49,823 nt of DNA from Agromyces sp. (lineage in GTDB: Bacteria; Actinomycetota; Actinomycetes; Actinomycetales; Microbacteriaceae): positions 1-49,823 of the forward strand of contig JAPSJT010000003.1 of the NCBI GenBank assembly GCA_031178045.1. Direction: 5' to 3'. The notes under the pieces are model-generated. The model searched no databases, had not been told where the DNA came from, and saw only the letters and a list, made by a program, of their open reading frames with translations. Below are positions 7,930-16,066 of the stretch, piece by piece. Positions within the stretch are counted from its first letter, which is position 1. The number at the start of each line of letters is the position of its first letter. The translations under genes were made by a program, and so were the position numbers.

Positions 7930-8474
7930 GATGCCGCTCCCGGCGCCGGCTCGAGCGCGAGTGCGAGACCGACCGCCTCGAGCACCGTGGTCGCGACGGC
8001 GGGGGCGCCGTCCACCTCCTCGCGCAGCGTCAGCGAGGTGGGGACGAGCACCGCTCGGCTTCCCGCGGCCGTGGCGGCGGCCACGTCAGCGCCGATGTCG
8101 CCGATCACGACGACGTCGGCGGGGTGCACCCCGAGCGCCTGCGCGGCGTCGATGACGAGGCCGGGCGCCGGCTTGCGGCATCCGCACCCCTCGCCCGGCC
8201 CGTGCGGGCAGACCGCCCAGACGTCGAACGGACCGAGCAGCTCATCGACGCGGGCGTTGACCGCTGCGAGCTCCTCGACCGTCACGAGTCCGCGAGCGAT
8301 GCCCGACTGGTTCGTGACGACGCCGATCGCGATGTCCCGATCGCGCAACACCGAGAGCGCCTCGCGGACCGTCGGCATCGGTTCGACGAGGGCCGGGTCG
8401 GTGTTGTAGGGCACGTCCCTCACGAGGGTGCCGTCGCGGTCGAAGAGCACCGCGCGCGGGGATCGGATCGCCAT
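7926..8474 (-). CDS. gmhB: D-glycero-D-manno-heptose 1,7-bisphosphate 7-phosphatase
   Basis: A 182-residue HAD phosphatase of the GmhB type. It has the nucleophile motif FDRDGTLV (residues 11-18), TNQSGIARG (about 54-62), the zinc-binding cluster CPHGPGEGCGCRKP (Cys-His-Cys-Cys, about 89-102) and the acidic motif GDIGAD. It removes the 7-phosphate between the two HldE steps. It is the first gene of the seven-gene heptose operon. ATG 8474 has no proper Shine-Dalgarno: AGGAG lies about 20 bases away. The GGGTAT promoter element ends 10 bases upstream, so the mRNA is probably almost leaderless. The anomer preferred (alpha or beta) cannot be read from the sequence. Confidence 0.9.
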   Translation of the reverse strand: MAIRSPRAVLFDRDGTLVRDVPYNTDPALVEPMPTVREALSVLRDRDIAIGVVTNQSGIARGLVTVEELAAVNARVDELLGPFDVWAVCPHGPGEGCGCRKPAPGLVIDAAQALGVHPADVVVIGDIGADVAAATAAGSRAVLVPTSLTLREEVDGAPAVATTVLEAVGLALALEPAPGAAS

Positions 8475-8477
8475 ACC

Positions 8478-8495
8478 GAAGTGGATACCCACTTC
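8478..8495. repeat. Inverted repeat over the gmhB promoter -10
   Basis: Seven-base perfect arms GAAGTGG and CCACTTC with spacer ATAC. The repeat covers the GGGTAT element and the predicted transcription start, a natural place for a repressor. In RNA it would form a hairpin between AGGAG and the AUG if transcription began further upstream. Confidence 0.55.
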
Positions 8496-8509
8496 TCCTG
8501 CTTCGAAAC
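8485..8509 (-). promoter_or_regulatory. SigB/SigF-type promoter of the heptose operon
   Basis: Reading the minus strand, GTTT (8509-8506) is followed by exactly 15 bases and then GGGTAT (8490-8485), a full match to the GTTT-N14-17-GGGTAT element known for actinobacterial SigB/SigF sigma factors. The expected transcription start falls about 3-4 bases before the gmhB ATG. A sigma factor of this family is encoded about 1 kb away (9509-10363). Confidence 0.7.
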
Positions 8510-8567
8510 GTCGCCCCCGACCCTTCTCCCGCGGAGTACGATCTGCGAATCTGGGGAGATGCCAGGC

Positions 8568-9512
8568 ATGGACCCGCGTCCGACGATGCTCGTCCTGCGC
8601 GCCCTGAAGCTCGGTGACCTCCTGGTGGCGGTGCCCGCGCTCACGGCACTTCGCCGACACTGGCCCGGTCATCGCATCGTGCTCGCCACATCGGGGTGGC
8701 TCGCGCCGATCGTCGGGCTTCTCGGGAGTGTCGACGTGCTGCTGCCGGCGCCGGGACTGTCCCGTCCGCTCGAGATCCCGGCCGGGTCCGTGGACATCGC
8801 GGTGAACCTGCACGGACGCGGGCCCGAGAGCGGCAGGCTGCTCGACGCGGTCCGGCCCCACCGGCTCATTGCGCACGCTCCCGACGCCCCCGACGGTCCC
8901 GAGTGGGTCGACGGGCTGCTCGAGCGGGAACGCTGGGCCCGGCTCGTGCGCTCCGCGGGCGCGACGGCGGATGCCTCGGAGCTCGCGATCGCCGTTCCGG
9001 CCTCGCCGGCCGTGGTGGCCGGTGCGGCGGTGGTGCACGTCGGGGCGTTCTACGGCGCACGGCGCTGGCCGGCCGAGCGCTTCGCCGAGGTCGCTCGGGC
9101 GCTCACGGCTCGCGGCGAGCGAGTGGTCGTCACAGCCGGGGCCGAGGAGCGCGATCGCGCGCTCGACGTGGCCGCACGCGCGGCGCTTCCCGAGTCGGCA
9201 GTGCTCGCGGGGCGGCTCGATCTCGCGGAGTTCGCCGCCGTGATCGCGGCCGCCCGAGTGGTCGTGAGCGCCGACACCGGAGCAGCGCATCTCGCCTCCG
9301 CCTTCGGCATCCCGTCGGTCGTCATCTTCGGCCCCGCGCCGCCCGAGGAATGGGGACCGCCCGAGCGGGGTCCGCACATCGTGCTGACGGATGCCTCGGT
9401 CCGGCGGGGCGACGTCTTCGCGGACGAGCCCGATCCGGCCCTTCTGGCGGTGAGCACCGCCGATGTACTGGCCTCGCTCGACCGCCTGCCGCTGGGTCTC
9501 CAGGCCGGCTAG
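8568..9512 (+). CDS. Glycosyltransferase family 9 (heptosyltransferase-like)
   Basis: A 314-residue GT9 protein, divergent from gmhB. It has MLVLRALKLGDLLVAVPALTAL at the N-terminus, VDIAVNLHGRGPES in the acceptor half, VVHVGAFYGARRWPAERFAEV, and the donor-site run VVSADTGAAHLASAFGIPSVVIFG. It is the third heptosyltransferase-like gene in the locus. GGGGAG (8553-8558) is 9 bases before ATG 8568, which decides this start over ATG 8559. The stop TAG overlaps the stop of the convergent sigma-factor gene within CTAG. Donor is probably ADP-heptose by context; the acceptor is unknown. Confidence 0.88.
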   Translation: MDPRPTMLVLRALKLGDLLVAVPALTALRRHWPGHRIVLATSGWLAPIVGLLGSVDVLLPAPGLSRPLEIPAGSVDIAVNLHGRGPESGRLLDAVRPHRLIAHAPDAPDGPEWVDGLLERERWARLVRSAGATADASELAIAVPASPAVVAGAAVVHVGAFYGARRWPAERFAEVARALTARGERVVVTAGAEERDRALDVAARAALPESAVLAGRLDLAEFAAVIAAARVVVSADTGAAHLASAFGIPSVVIFGPAPPEEWGPPERGPHIVLTDASVRRGDVFADEPDPALLAVSTADVLASLDRLPLGLQAG

Positions 9513-10363
9513 GCGGTCCGGCGCGCCATCTGCGCGATGGTGCGCTCTTCGTCGCGACGATCCTCGAGGAGCCCCTCGAGGCGGCAGTGCAGCCGACCGA
9601 GGATCGCCGAGAGGAGCCGCGAGACCTGCATCTGCGTCACGCCGATCTCGTCGGCGATCTCGCGTTGCGTGCGTTCCTCGATGAATCGGAGGTACACGAT
9701 GCGCCGTTCCCGGGGAGTGAGCGTCGCGAGCGCGACGCGAAGGGAGAGGCGCAGGTCGGCGAGCTCCAGTCGCTGGTCGTTGTCGCCGATCGTCGCTCCG
9801 ATCGAGGTGTCGTCGTCGCCGACGCCCGCGTCGAGCGAGACGGGCTCCATGCTCGTCCTCGTGCCGACCGCCTCGGCGACGCCGGCCGGCGAGGTGTGGA
9901 GATACCCTGCGAGGTCCGCGACCGTCGGCTCCCGCCGCAGCGACTGCGCGAGGTCGGGGATGGCGCTCGAGACCGCCTGCCGGAGCTCCTGCACGCGCCT
10001 CGGCGGACGGATGAACCATCCGTTGTCCCGGAGGTAGCGTTTGATCTCGCCCGAGATCGTCGGCACGGCGTACGAGAGGAAGTTGTCACTGCGAACGGGA
10101 TCGAATCGGCGCACGGCATGCACGAGTCCGATGCATCCGACCTGGCGGAGGTCGCTCTGGTCCCGGTAGCCCGATGCGAGGTGGTGCACGAGTCCGTCGA
10201 CGAGATCGAGGTGGCGCAGGACGATGGCATCCTCGGCGACCCGCCTCGGGGCGCCGCGCAACGGTCGCAGCTCTCGGAATCGCGCCCTCGTCCACTGCTG
10301 ACGCGCGTCCCATTCCGCTCGTCGGCGGTCGTGCGCGGTGTGGGTCGTCGCGTCGTCGTCCAT
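9509..10363 (-). CDS. Sigma factor of the SigB/SigF/SigG family
   Basis: A 284-residue group 3 sigma factor. Region 2 is clear (DLRQVGCIGLVHAVRRFDP, then NFLSYAVPTISGEIKRYLRD), followed by the family signature GWFIRPPRRVQELR, region 3 (REPTVADLAGYL) and region 4 with a helix-turn-helix (LTPRERRIVYLRF, TQREIADEIGVTQMQVSRLL). Such factors direct stress or stationary-phase genes and are normally held by an anti-sigma factor; none is encoded in this window. Start ATG 10363 follows GGAGG. Position beside the heptose locus and the GTTT/GGGTAT promoter of gmhB suggest it may transcribe that operon. The actinobacterial names sigB and sigF are used inconsistently, so no symbol is given. Confidence 0.9.
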   Translation of the reverse strand: MDDDATTHTAHDRRRAEWDARQQWTRARFRELRPLRGAPRRVAEDAIVLRHLDLVDGLVHHLASGYRDQSDLRQVGCIGLVHAVRRFDPVRSDNFLSYAVPTISGEIKRYLRDNGWFIRPPRRVQELRQAVSSAIPDLAQSLRREPTVADLAGYLHTSPAGVAEAVGTRTSMEPVSLDAGVGDDDTSIGATIGDNDQRLELADLRLSLRVALATLTPRERRIVYLRFIEERTQREIADEIGVTQMQVSRLLSAILGRLHCRLEGLLEDRRDEERTIAQMARRTA

Positions 10364-10464
10364 GTCGAGCCTCCCTCCGGTGGGTCGGAACGCCGAGGGG
10401 CGCCGCTTCTCCGGAGTGAAGCACCGAGGCACAAGTCTCGAAAGGGAATTGCAACCGAGGAGGA

Positions 10465-10482
10465 GAAGCGTTATAACGCTTC
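10465..10482. repeat. Perfect 18-bp palindrome upstream of the sigma-factor gene
   Basis: GAAGCGTTATAACGCTTC is a perfect palindrome with no spacer. It lies 101 bases upstream of the sigma-factor start and 8 bases past the stop of the next minus-strand gene. There is no T-run, so an operator is likelier than a terminator. On the plus strand, TTGCAA (10449-10454), 17 bases, then TATAAC (10472-10477) make a plausible housekeeping promoter running antisense to the gene at 10491-11093. Confidence 0.55.
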
Positions 10483-10490
10483 CCCCACGC

Positions 10491-11093
10491 TCACCCGTTC
10501 GCCGGCAGTGGATCGAACACGAGCGGCGGATGCGAGATCCTCGTGCTGAACCACGACCAGGACTCGCCGTCGGTCTGCTCGATCGCCGCCCAGGCACCGG
10601 CGGCGGCGGGGACGTTCCGCAGGATGACCGTGACCACTCGCTTCCCGCTGAAGCGGATGGCGCCGGGCGCATCGACCGTGCCACCGCCCGCGAAGCCCGT
10701 CGGCCGGAACTCGGACCGCGTGAACGCCTCGACCGCGAACGCGAAGACGTACGTGCCGACTCCGGTGATGCCGTACGCGGCCGGGGCGAAGTGCACCGAC
10801 AACGCCGGGTTGCGAGTGGGCGACTCGCGTCGGTCGAACCCCGCGTACGGCGTCGCGGCATCCGTCTGCAGGATCGTCGGCCGGATGAGGGTGAGGTTCG
10901 TGCGTCCCTTGCCCACGGTCCGAGTGGGCGCGAGCGTCTCGATCGGCGCCCAGAAGATCGGGCCGGTGACGAGATCGCCGACGCGGTACTTGGCCACCCA
11001 GTCCGCGGCGCTGAGGTCCGGCTCGAAGTCGGTGATGCTGACGCTGCGGTCATCGAACGCCTCGCCGAATGGGGATTCCTCGTCATTGAACAT
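10491..11093 (-). CDS. Hypothetical protein
   Basis: A 200-residue soluble-looking protein that I do not recognise. It starts MFNDEESPFGEAFDD and has a repeated hydrophobic/Gly pattern in the middle (YGITGVGTYVFAFAVEAF) and several Trp residues near the C-terminus (GAWAAIEQTDGESWSWFS). No signal peptide, membrane helix or catalytic motif is visible. Codon use is normal for the window, and the frame is open without interruptions. ATG 11093 is preferred: it is preceded by TAGAGT about 8 bases upstream (possible leaderless -10) and no ribosome binding site supports the longer start at 11129. It lies between thrS (divergent) and the sigma-factor gene (same strand). Confidence 0.65.
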   Translation of the reverse strand: MFNDEESPFGEAFDDRSVSITDFEPDLSAADWVAKYRVGDLVTGPIFWAPIETLAPTRTVGKGRTNLTLIRPTILQTDAATPYAGFDRRESPTRNPALSVHFAPAAYGITGVGTYVFAFAVEAFTRSEFRPTGFAGGGTVDAPGAIRFSGKRVVTVILRNVPAAAGAWAAIEQTDGESWSWFSTRISHPPLVFDPLPANG

Positions 11094-11238
11094 GAGCGAA
11101 ACTCTAGAACTGTGACGGATGCTCCGCATCAGGGATGGCCCCGAACACCGACGCCCGGCGGCGTCGCGGGCGCGACCCGGGGCATCCGCCGACGACTACA
11201 GTTGAAGGGTTCGTTTCACGAGACAGGAGTGGATCCAG
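11094..11238 (+). promoter_or_regulatory. thrS upstream region
   Basis: The 145-base divergent gap holds a -10-like TACAGT (11197-11202) and the ribosome binding site AGGAG (11225-11229), nine bases before GTG 11239. No convincing -35 element and no T-box features were seen. Confidence 0.35.
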
Positions 11239-13176
11239 GTGGCTGACGGCTTCGAGCTCTTCACCGACCGGTCCGTTGTCGCCATGCGCGTCAACGGCGA
11301 GCTCAAGGACCTCGCCGCCACGGTGACGGACGACGACGTCGTCGAACCCGTGACGATCGACTCGCCCGACGGACTCGCGATCCTCCGGCACTCGACCGCG
11401 CACGTGCTCGCGCAGGCCGTCCAGGCCGTGAACCCCGAGGCGAAGCTCGGCATCGGCCCGCCCGTCACCGACGGCTTCTACTACGACTTCGATGTCGCCG
11501 AGCCGTTCACCCCCGAGAACCTGAAGGCGCTCGACAAGGAGATGGCCCGGATCGTGCGCGCCGGCCAGCGCTTCGTCCGGCGCGTCGTCTCCGATGACGA
11601 CGCCCGGGTGGAGCTCGCCGACGAGCCGTACAAGCTCGAGCTCATCGGCCTGAAGGGCGGTGCGGGCGAAAGCGACGAGAACGAGTCGGTCGAGGTCGGC
11701 GGCGCCGAGCTCACGATCTACGACAACGTCGATCCGAAGACCGGCGAGACCGTCTGGAAAGACCTCTGCCGCGGCCCGCACCTTCCGAACACGCGCATGA
11801 TCGGCAATGGCTGGGCGCTCTCGCGCGTGGCCGCCGCATACTGGCGCGGCTCGGAGAAGAACCCGCAGCTCCAGCGCATCTACGGCACCGCATGGCCGTC
11901 GAAAGACGAGCTGCGCGCATATCAGCACCGGCTCGAGGAGGCCGCTCGTCGCGATCATCGCAAGCTCGGCGCCGAGCTCGACCTCTTCTCCTTCCCCGAG
12001 GAGATCGGCTCGGGCCTGCCCGTCTTCCACCCCAAGGGCGGCATCATCAAGCGCGAGATGGAGGACTACGTCCGTCGTCGTCACATCGAGGAGGGCTTCC
12101 AGTACGTCTCGACCCCGCACATCACGAAGTCCCACGTCTTCGAGCTGTCGGGCCACCTGCCGTACTACAAGGACACGATGTTCCCGCCCATGGAGCTCGA
12201 GAACAGCGAGTACTACCTCAAGGCGATGAACTGCCCCATGCAGAACCTCATCTTCCGTTCGCGCGGCCGCTCGTACCGCGAGCTGCCGCTGCGGTTCTTC
12301 GAGTTCGGCACCGTCTACCGCTACGAGAAGTCGGGCGTCGTGCAGGGCCTCACGCGGGTGCGCGGACTCACGCAGGACGACTCGCACAGCTACGTCACCC
12401 CCGAGCAGGCACCGGCCGAGATCAAGCACCTGCTCGACTTCGTGCTCGGGCTGCTCCGCGACTTCGGCCTCGACGACTTCTACCTCGAGCTCTCGACGCG
12501 CGACGCGAACTCCGACAAGTTCAAGGGCACCGACGAGCAGTGGGAGGTCGCGACGAACGTACTGCGTGAGGTCGCCGAGGCGTCCGGCCTCGAGCTCGTG
12601 CCGGACCCCGGGGGCGCGGCCTTCTACGGGCCGAAGATCTCCGTGCAGGCGCGCGACGCGATCGGCCGCACCTGGCAGATGTCGACCATCCAGTACGACT
12701 TCAACCAGCCCGAGGGCTTCGGCCTCGAGTACACCGCGGCCGACGGCACCCACCAGCAGCCCGTGATGATCCACTCCGCGAAGTTCGGCTCGATCGAGCG
12801 CTTCTTCGGCGTGCTCATCGAGCACTACGCGGGTGCCTTCCCGGTGTGGCTCGCGCCCGTGCAGGTCGTCGGCATCCCCGTCGCCGACGAGTATGCCGAG
12901 TACCTCGGCGGCGTCGTCGACCAGTTGCGCCGGGCCGGCGTCCGGGCCGAGCTCGACACGAGCGACGACCGCATGCAGAAGAAGATCCGCACGCACACCA
13001 CCCAGAAGGTGCCGTTCCAGCTCATCGCCGGTGAGAACGACCGGGCGGGCGAGACGGTGAGCTTCCGCTTCCGCGACGGCAGCCAGGAGAACGGCGTCGC
13101 GATCGACGAGGCGGTTCGTCGCATCCGTGCCGCGATCGACGACCGCCGACAGGTCATCACGAGGGACGACCTCTGA
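11239..13176 (+). CDS. thrS: Threonyl-tRNA synthetase
   Basis: A 645-residue class II synthetase charging tRNA-Thr. The N-terminal TGS domain is short. The editing domain has [12 protein letters not shown]. The catalytic core has [14 protein letters not shown], the zinc-ligand region KAMNCPMQN and motif 2 ([16 protein letters not shown]), with [14 protein letters not shown] behind it. The C-terminal anticodon-binding domain starts around [11 protein letters not shown]. Length fits the family. GTG 11239 gives MADGFELF with AGGAG nine bases upstream. It is followed after one base by the HIT gene, as is common in actinobacteria. Confidence 0.97.
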   Translation: MADGFELFTDRSVVAMRVNGELKDLAATVTDDDVVEPVTIDSPDGLAILRHSTAHVLAQAVQAVNPEAKLGIGPPVTDGFYYDFDVAEPFTPENLKALDKEMARIVRAGQRFVRRVVSDDDARVELADEPYKLELIGLKGGAGESDENESVEVGGAELTIYDNVDPKTGETVWKDLCRGPHLPNTRMIGNGWALSRVAAAYWRGSEKNPQLQRIYGTAWPSKDELRAYQHRLEEAARRDHRKLGAELDLFSFPEEIGSGLPVFHPKGGIIKREMEDYVRRRHIEEGFQYVSTPHITKSHVFELSGHLPYYKDTMFPPMELENSEYYLKAMNCPMQNLIFRSRGRSYRELPLRFFEFGTVYRYEKSGVVQGLTRVRGLTQDDSHSYVTPEQAPAEIKHLLDFVLGLLRDFGLDDFYLELSTRDANSDKFKGTDEQWEVATNVLREVAEASGLELVPDPGGAAFYGPKISVQARDAIGRTWQMSTIQYDFNQPEGFGLEYTAADGTHQQPVMIHSAKFGSIERFFGVLIEHYAGAFPVWLAPVQVVGIPVADEYAEYLGGVVDQLRRAGVRAELDTSDDRMQKKIRTHTTQKVPFQLIAGENDRAGETVSFRFRDGSQENGVAIDEAVRRIRAAIDDRRQVITRDDL

Positions 13177-13177
13177 C

Positions 13178-13741
13178 GTGGGTGCCTACGAGGCCGACGA
13201 GTTCGACGGCATCCCGACGGATTCCGGCGCCGATCTCGCGGGCGTCCCCGACGCCTTCCAGCGGCTCTGGACGCCGCACCGGCTCGTCTACATCCAGCAC
13301 GGCCAGCAGCCCGACGAGCACACCTGTCCGTTCTGCCGCGCCCCCGAGTTGAGCGATGAGCAGTCGCTCATCGTCGCGCGCGGCCGGTTCGCCTTCGTGC
13401 TGCTGAACCTCTATCCCTACAACAGCGGGCACCTGCTCGTCTGTCCCTACCGCCACATCGCGACCTACGACGAGGCGTCGCCCGAGGAGGTCGCCGAGAT
13501 CGGCGAGCTCACCCAGATCGCGATGCGCGTCGTGAAGCGGGTCTCGAAGTGCGACGGGTTCAACATCGGCATGAATCAGGGGCGGATCGCCGGCGCCGGC
13601 ATCGCGGAGCACCTGCACCAGCACATCGTGCCGAGGTGGGCGCTCGACTCGAACTTCTTCCCGATCATCGCCGGAACGAAGGCGCTGCCCCGGCTGCTCG
13701 GCGAGGTCCGTCAGGAGATCGCCGAGGCGTGGCCCGTCTGA
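13178..13741 (+). CDS. HIT-family nucleotide hydrolase/phosphorylase
   Basis: A 187-residue HIT-domain protein. An N-terminal zinc-type CPFCRAPE segment precedes the HIT core, with NSGHLLVCPYRHIATYDE and the catalytic HLHQHIVPRW (His-x-His-x-His) triad. Members cleave or phosphorolyse nucleotide-phosphoryl bonds such as Ap4A; the exact substrate is not readable. GTG 13178 begins one base after the thrS stop, with GAGGGA about 11 bases upstream. The thrS-HIT pair is conserved; the pgsA-like gene that often follows in actinobacteria is absent here, replaced by the convergent pdxY 3 bases away. Confidence 0.93.
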   Translation: MGAYEADEFDGIPTDSGADLAGVPDAFQRLWTPHRLVYIQHGQQPDEHTCPFCRAPELSDEQSLIVARGRFAFVLLNLYPYNSGHLLVCPYRHIATYDEASPEEVAEIGELTQIAMRVVKRVSKCDGFNIGMNQGRIAGAGIAEHLHQHIVPRWALDSNFFPIIAGTKALPRLLGEVRQEIAEAWPV

Positions 13742-13744
13742 CCC

Positions 13745-14596
13745 TCAGCGCACCTGGCGCACCGTGAACTGCATGCGCGGGTTCGCGTACGACTCCTGGG
13801 ATTCGACGAGCTGCAGCTCTCGCTCACCCGAGGCATGCGTTCGTTCGAGCAGGTCGAAGACGCTCGACGTCGTGCGGGCGAGGGCGTCAGCGGCGTCGCC
13901 GCTCGTCGTGTAGTGCGCGGTGAACAGCGCGGCGGTGACATCCCCCGAGCCGTTCGCCTTCAACGGGAGGAGCGGGGTCTGCACGATCCACGCCCCGGTG
14001 TCATCGACCGCGAGCATCTCGATGGTGCCCTCCTCGCGGTCGGGGCGCTCGACGCTCGTGACGAGCACGGTTCGCGGCCCGGTGGCGCGGATCAGCTCGA
14101 CGGACTCGAGGGTCGACTCGAGCGTGTCGGGCTCCGTGCCGGTGAGGAAGCCGAGCTCGAACTGATTCGGCGTGATGATGTCGGCCGCGGGCACGACTCG
14201 GTCGCGCAGCAGGATCGGGATCGCCGGCGCGACGAAGCATCCCGATTTCGCGTTGCCCATCACGGGATCGCACGCGTAGACCGCACGAGGATTCGCGGCC
14301 TTCACGCGAGCGACGGCATCGAGGATCACCTCGGCGATGCCCTCGCCGCCCTGGTAGCCCGAGAGCACGGCGTCGATCTGCGGGAACGCGCCGCGATCCT
14401 CGATGCCGGCGATCACCTCCCGAACGTCATCGGGGCTGATGAGCGGCCCGCGCCAGGCACCGTAACCGGTGTGGTTCGAGAAGTTCACGGTGTAGACGGG
14501 CAGCACCTCGACGCCGATCCGCTGGAGCGGGAAGACGGCAGCCGAGTTGCCGACGTGGCCGTACGCGACGGCGGACTGGATCGAGAGGATCTTCAC
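13745..14596 (-). CDS. pdxY: Pyridoxal kinase
   Basis: A 283-residue ribokinase-fold kinase that phosphorylates pyridoxal or related vitamers to PLP. Family signatures are [58 protein letters not shown] and the catalytic KANGSGDVTAALF. GTG 14596 gives VKILSIQS and overlaps the pdxR stop as GTGA, so it is translationally coupled to that regulator. It supplies the salvage route beside the de novo PdxST route encoded just across the divergent promoter region. Confidence 0.95.
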   Translation of the reverse strand: MKILSIQSAVAYGHVGNSAAVFPLQRIGVEVLPVYTVNFSNHTGYGAWRGPLISPDDVREVIAGIEDRGAFPQIDAVLSGYQGGEGIAEVILDAVARVKAANPRAVYACDPVMGNAKSGCFVAPAIPILLRDRVVPAADIITPNQFELGFLTGTEPDTLESTLESVELIRATGPRTVLVTSVERPDREEGTIEMLAVDDTGAWIVQTPLLPLKANGSGDVTAALFTAHYTTSGDAADALARTTSSVFDLLERTHASGERELQLVESQESYANPRMQFTVRQVR

Positions 14597-15957
14597 CGTC
14601 CGATCATCCCATCCCCGGCGGTGACGAGCCGTCCACCCGCCGCGTGCACGGCAGCGGCGATGTCGCCGGCGAGCCGTTCGGCGTCGGCATCGCCGAGATC
14701 GTGCACCGTGAGCCGAAGCCGTCGCGCGGCCGGCGCATCGGCGAGGGCGAACTCGTCGCCGGCACGCGCGAGCCAGCCGCGTCGCATGAGCTGCTCCGAC
14801 ACGTCGCGCGCCGGTACCGGCAGTGCGACCCAGAGGTTGAGTCCGTCTCCGGCGGTCGCGGGCACGCCGAGCGCCGTCAGCCGCTCGGCGAAGGCGCGGT
14901 TCCGCGCCGCGTAGTGGGCGCCCGCCGCTTCGATGCGCGCGGCGACCTCGGGGTCGTCGACCAGCGCGAGCACGAGCCGCTGCAGGAGGTGGCTCACCCA
15001 GGTGGTTCCCGGGCTGAGCCGCATCGCGAGCCGCTCGGCGGTGTCGGGATCGGATGCGGTCACCGCGAGGCACATGTCGGGCCCCAGGAACTTCGACACC
15101 GAGCGCACGAGCGCCCAGCGCCGGTGCTCGGGTCCGATGAGCGAATGGAAGGGACGACGCGAGAGCATCGAGAAGTGATCGTCCTCGATGACGAGCACGT
15201 ACGGATGCGCCTGCAGCACGGCGCGCAGTTCGCGGGCGCGCCGCTCCGAGAGGCTCGCTCCGGTGGGGTTCTGCGCCCGCGGCGTGCAGACGACGGCGCG
15301 GACGCCCTGTTCGAGCGCGGAGCGCAGACCCTCCACGGTCATGCCCTCGTCGTCGACGGGGACCGGCACCGGCCGGTAGCCGCCCACGCGCACCGTGTGG
15401 ATGCTCGTCAGGAAGCAGGGGTCCTCGAGCGCCACGGCATCGTCGCGGACGAGCGCCAGCGCGAGGAGCCGCTCGACCGCGTCGGCCGCGCCGCTGGTGA
15501 CCGTCAGCCGGAGCTCGGTCGGGGCGAGATCCGCGCTCATCCAGGATCGGGCCCACTGCTCCAGTCCGGGATCGATCACCGGCTCCCCGTACAGCACGGG
15601 ACGGCCCGCCACTCTCGCGAGTGCGCGCGATGGGTCGGGGATGAGGTCGGGATCGGGGTTGCCCGTTGCGACGTCGCGCAGCACGCTGTCGGCCGCGAAT
15701 CCCTCCTGCGGGACCGAGGACCGATCGGCGACGTGCGTTCCGCCGCGGCCCCGTGTGACGACGACGCCCGCTTGCGTGAGCTGACGGTACGCCGCCACCG
15801 CAGTGTTGCGATTGATCCCCAGCGTCTCGGCGAGTGAGCGCACCGGGGGGAGCGGATCGCCCGGATCCAGGGCGCCACGCTCGATGAGCGCACGCACGCT
15901 GTCGGCGATGTCGGCGGCCGAGCGGCCGGAGATCTGGAGGGTCACGTCACGATCCAT
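14593..15957 (-). CDS. pdxR: MocR/PdxR-type transcriptional regulator
   Basis: A 454-residue GntR-MocR protein. The N-terminal winged helix (about 10-80) has [21 protein letters not shown]. The rest is an aminotransferase class I fold with [26 protein letters not shown] and the PLP-lysine segment [10 protein letters not shown]. PdxR proteins sense PLP and control pdxST, usually activating it while repressing themselves; this is inferred from family and position. ATG 15957 is 109 bases from pdxS in divergent orientation. No Shine-Dalgarno is visible; TACACT about 10 bases upstream suggests a very short leader. Confidence 0.9.
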   Translation of the reverse strand: MDRDVTLQISGRSAADIADSVRALIERGALDPGDPLPPVRSLAETLGINRNTAVAAYRQLTQAGVVVTRGRGGTHVADRSSVPQEGFAADSVLRDVATGNPDPDLIPDPSRALARVAGRPVLYGEPVIDPGLEQWARSWMSADLAPTELRLTVTSGAADAVERLLALALVRDDAVALEDPCFLTSIHTVRVGGYRPVPVPVDDEGMTVEGLRSALEQGVRAVVCTPRAQNPTGASLSERRARELRAVLQAHPYVLVIEDDHFSMLSRRPFHSLIGPEHRRWALVRSVSKFLGPDMCLAVTASDPDTAERLAMRLSPGTTWVSHLLQRLVLALVDDPEVAARIEAAGAHYAARNRAFAERLTALGVPATAGDGLNLWVALPVPARDVSEQLMRRGWLARAGDEFALADAPAARRLRLTVHDLGDADAERLAGDIAAAVHAAGGRLVTAGDGMIGR

Positions 15958-16066
15958 GGTTGTTCCGAGTGTAGGACCGGTCCATGCTACCGTTTGGCCT
16001 AAGCCAATCAATTTCGTTGTTCGCCGTCCCCCGCGCGAGCGTCCGTCATCCTTTGGAGGAACCCCC
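15958..16066. promoter_or_regulatory. pdxR-pdxS divergent control region
   Basis: It contains a perfect 10-bp palindrome GGACCGGTCC (15974-15983) and an inverted repeat TTGGC/GCCAA (15994-15998 and 16003-16007, spacer CTAA). Both lie between the two starts and are good candidates for PdxR binding. GGAGGA (16055-16060) is the pdxS ribosome binding site. Confidence 0.55.

Noticed and set aside
11094-11238. T-box riboswitch before thrS
   Set aside because: The gap is too short and lacks the T-box sequence and any terminator hairpin.
11104-12996. 630-codon open frame antisense to thrS
   Set aside because: It mirrors a highly conserved synthetase, has the Glu/Val/Leu/Asp-rich composition of a reverse-frame shadow in high-GC DNA, and shows no domain or ribosome binding site.
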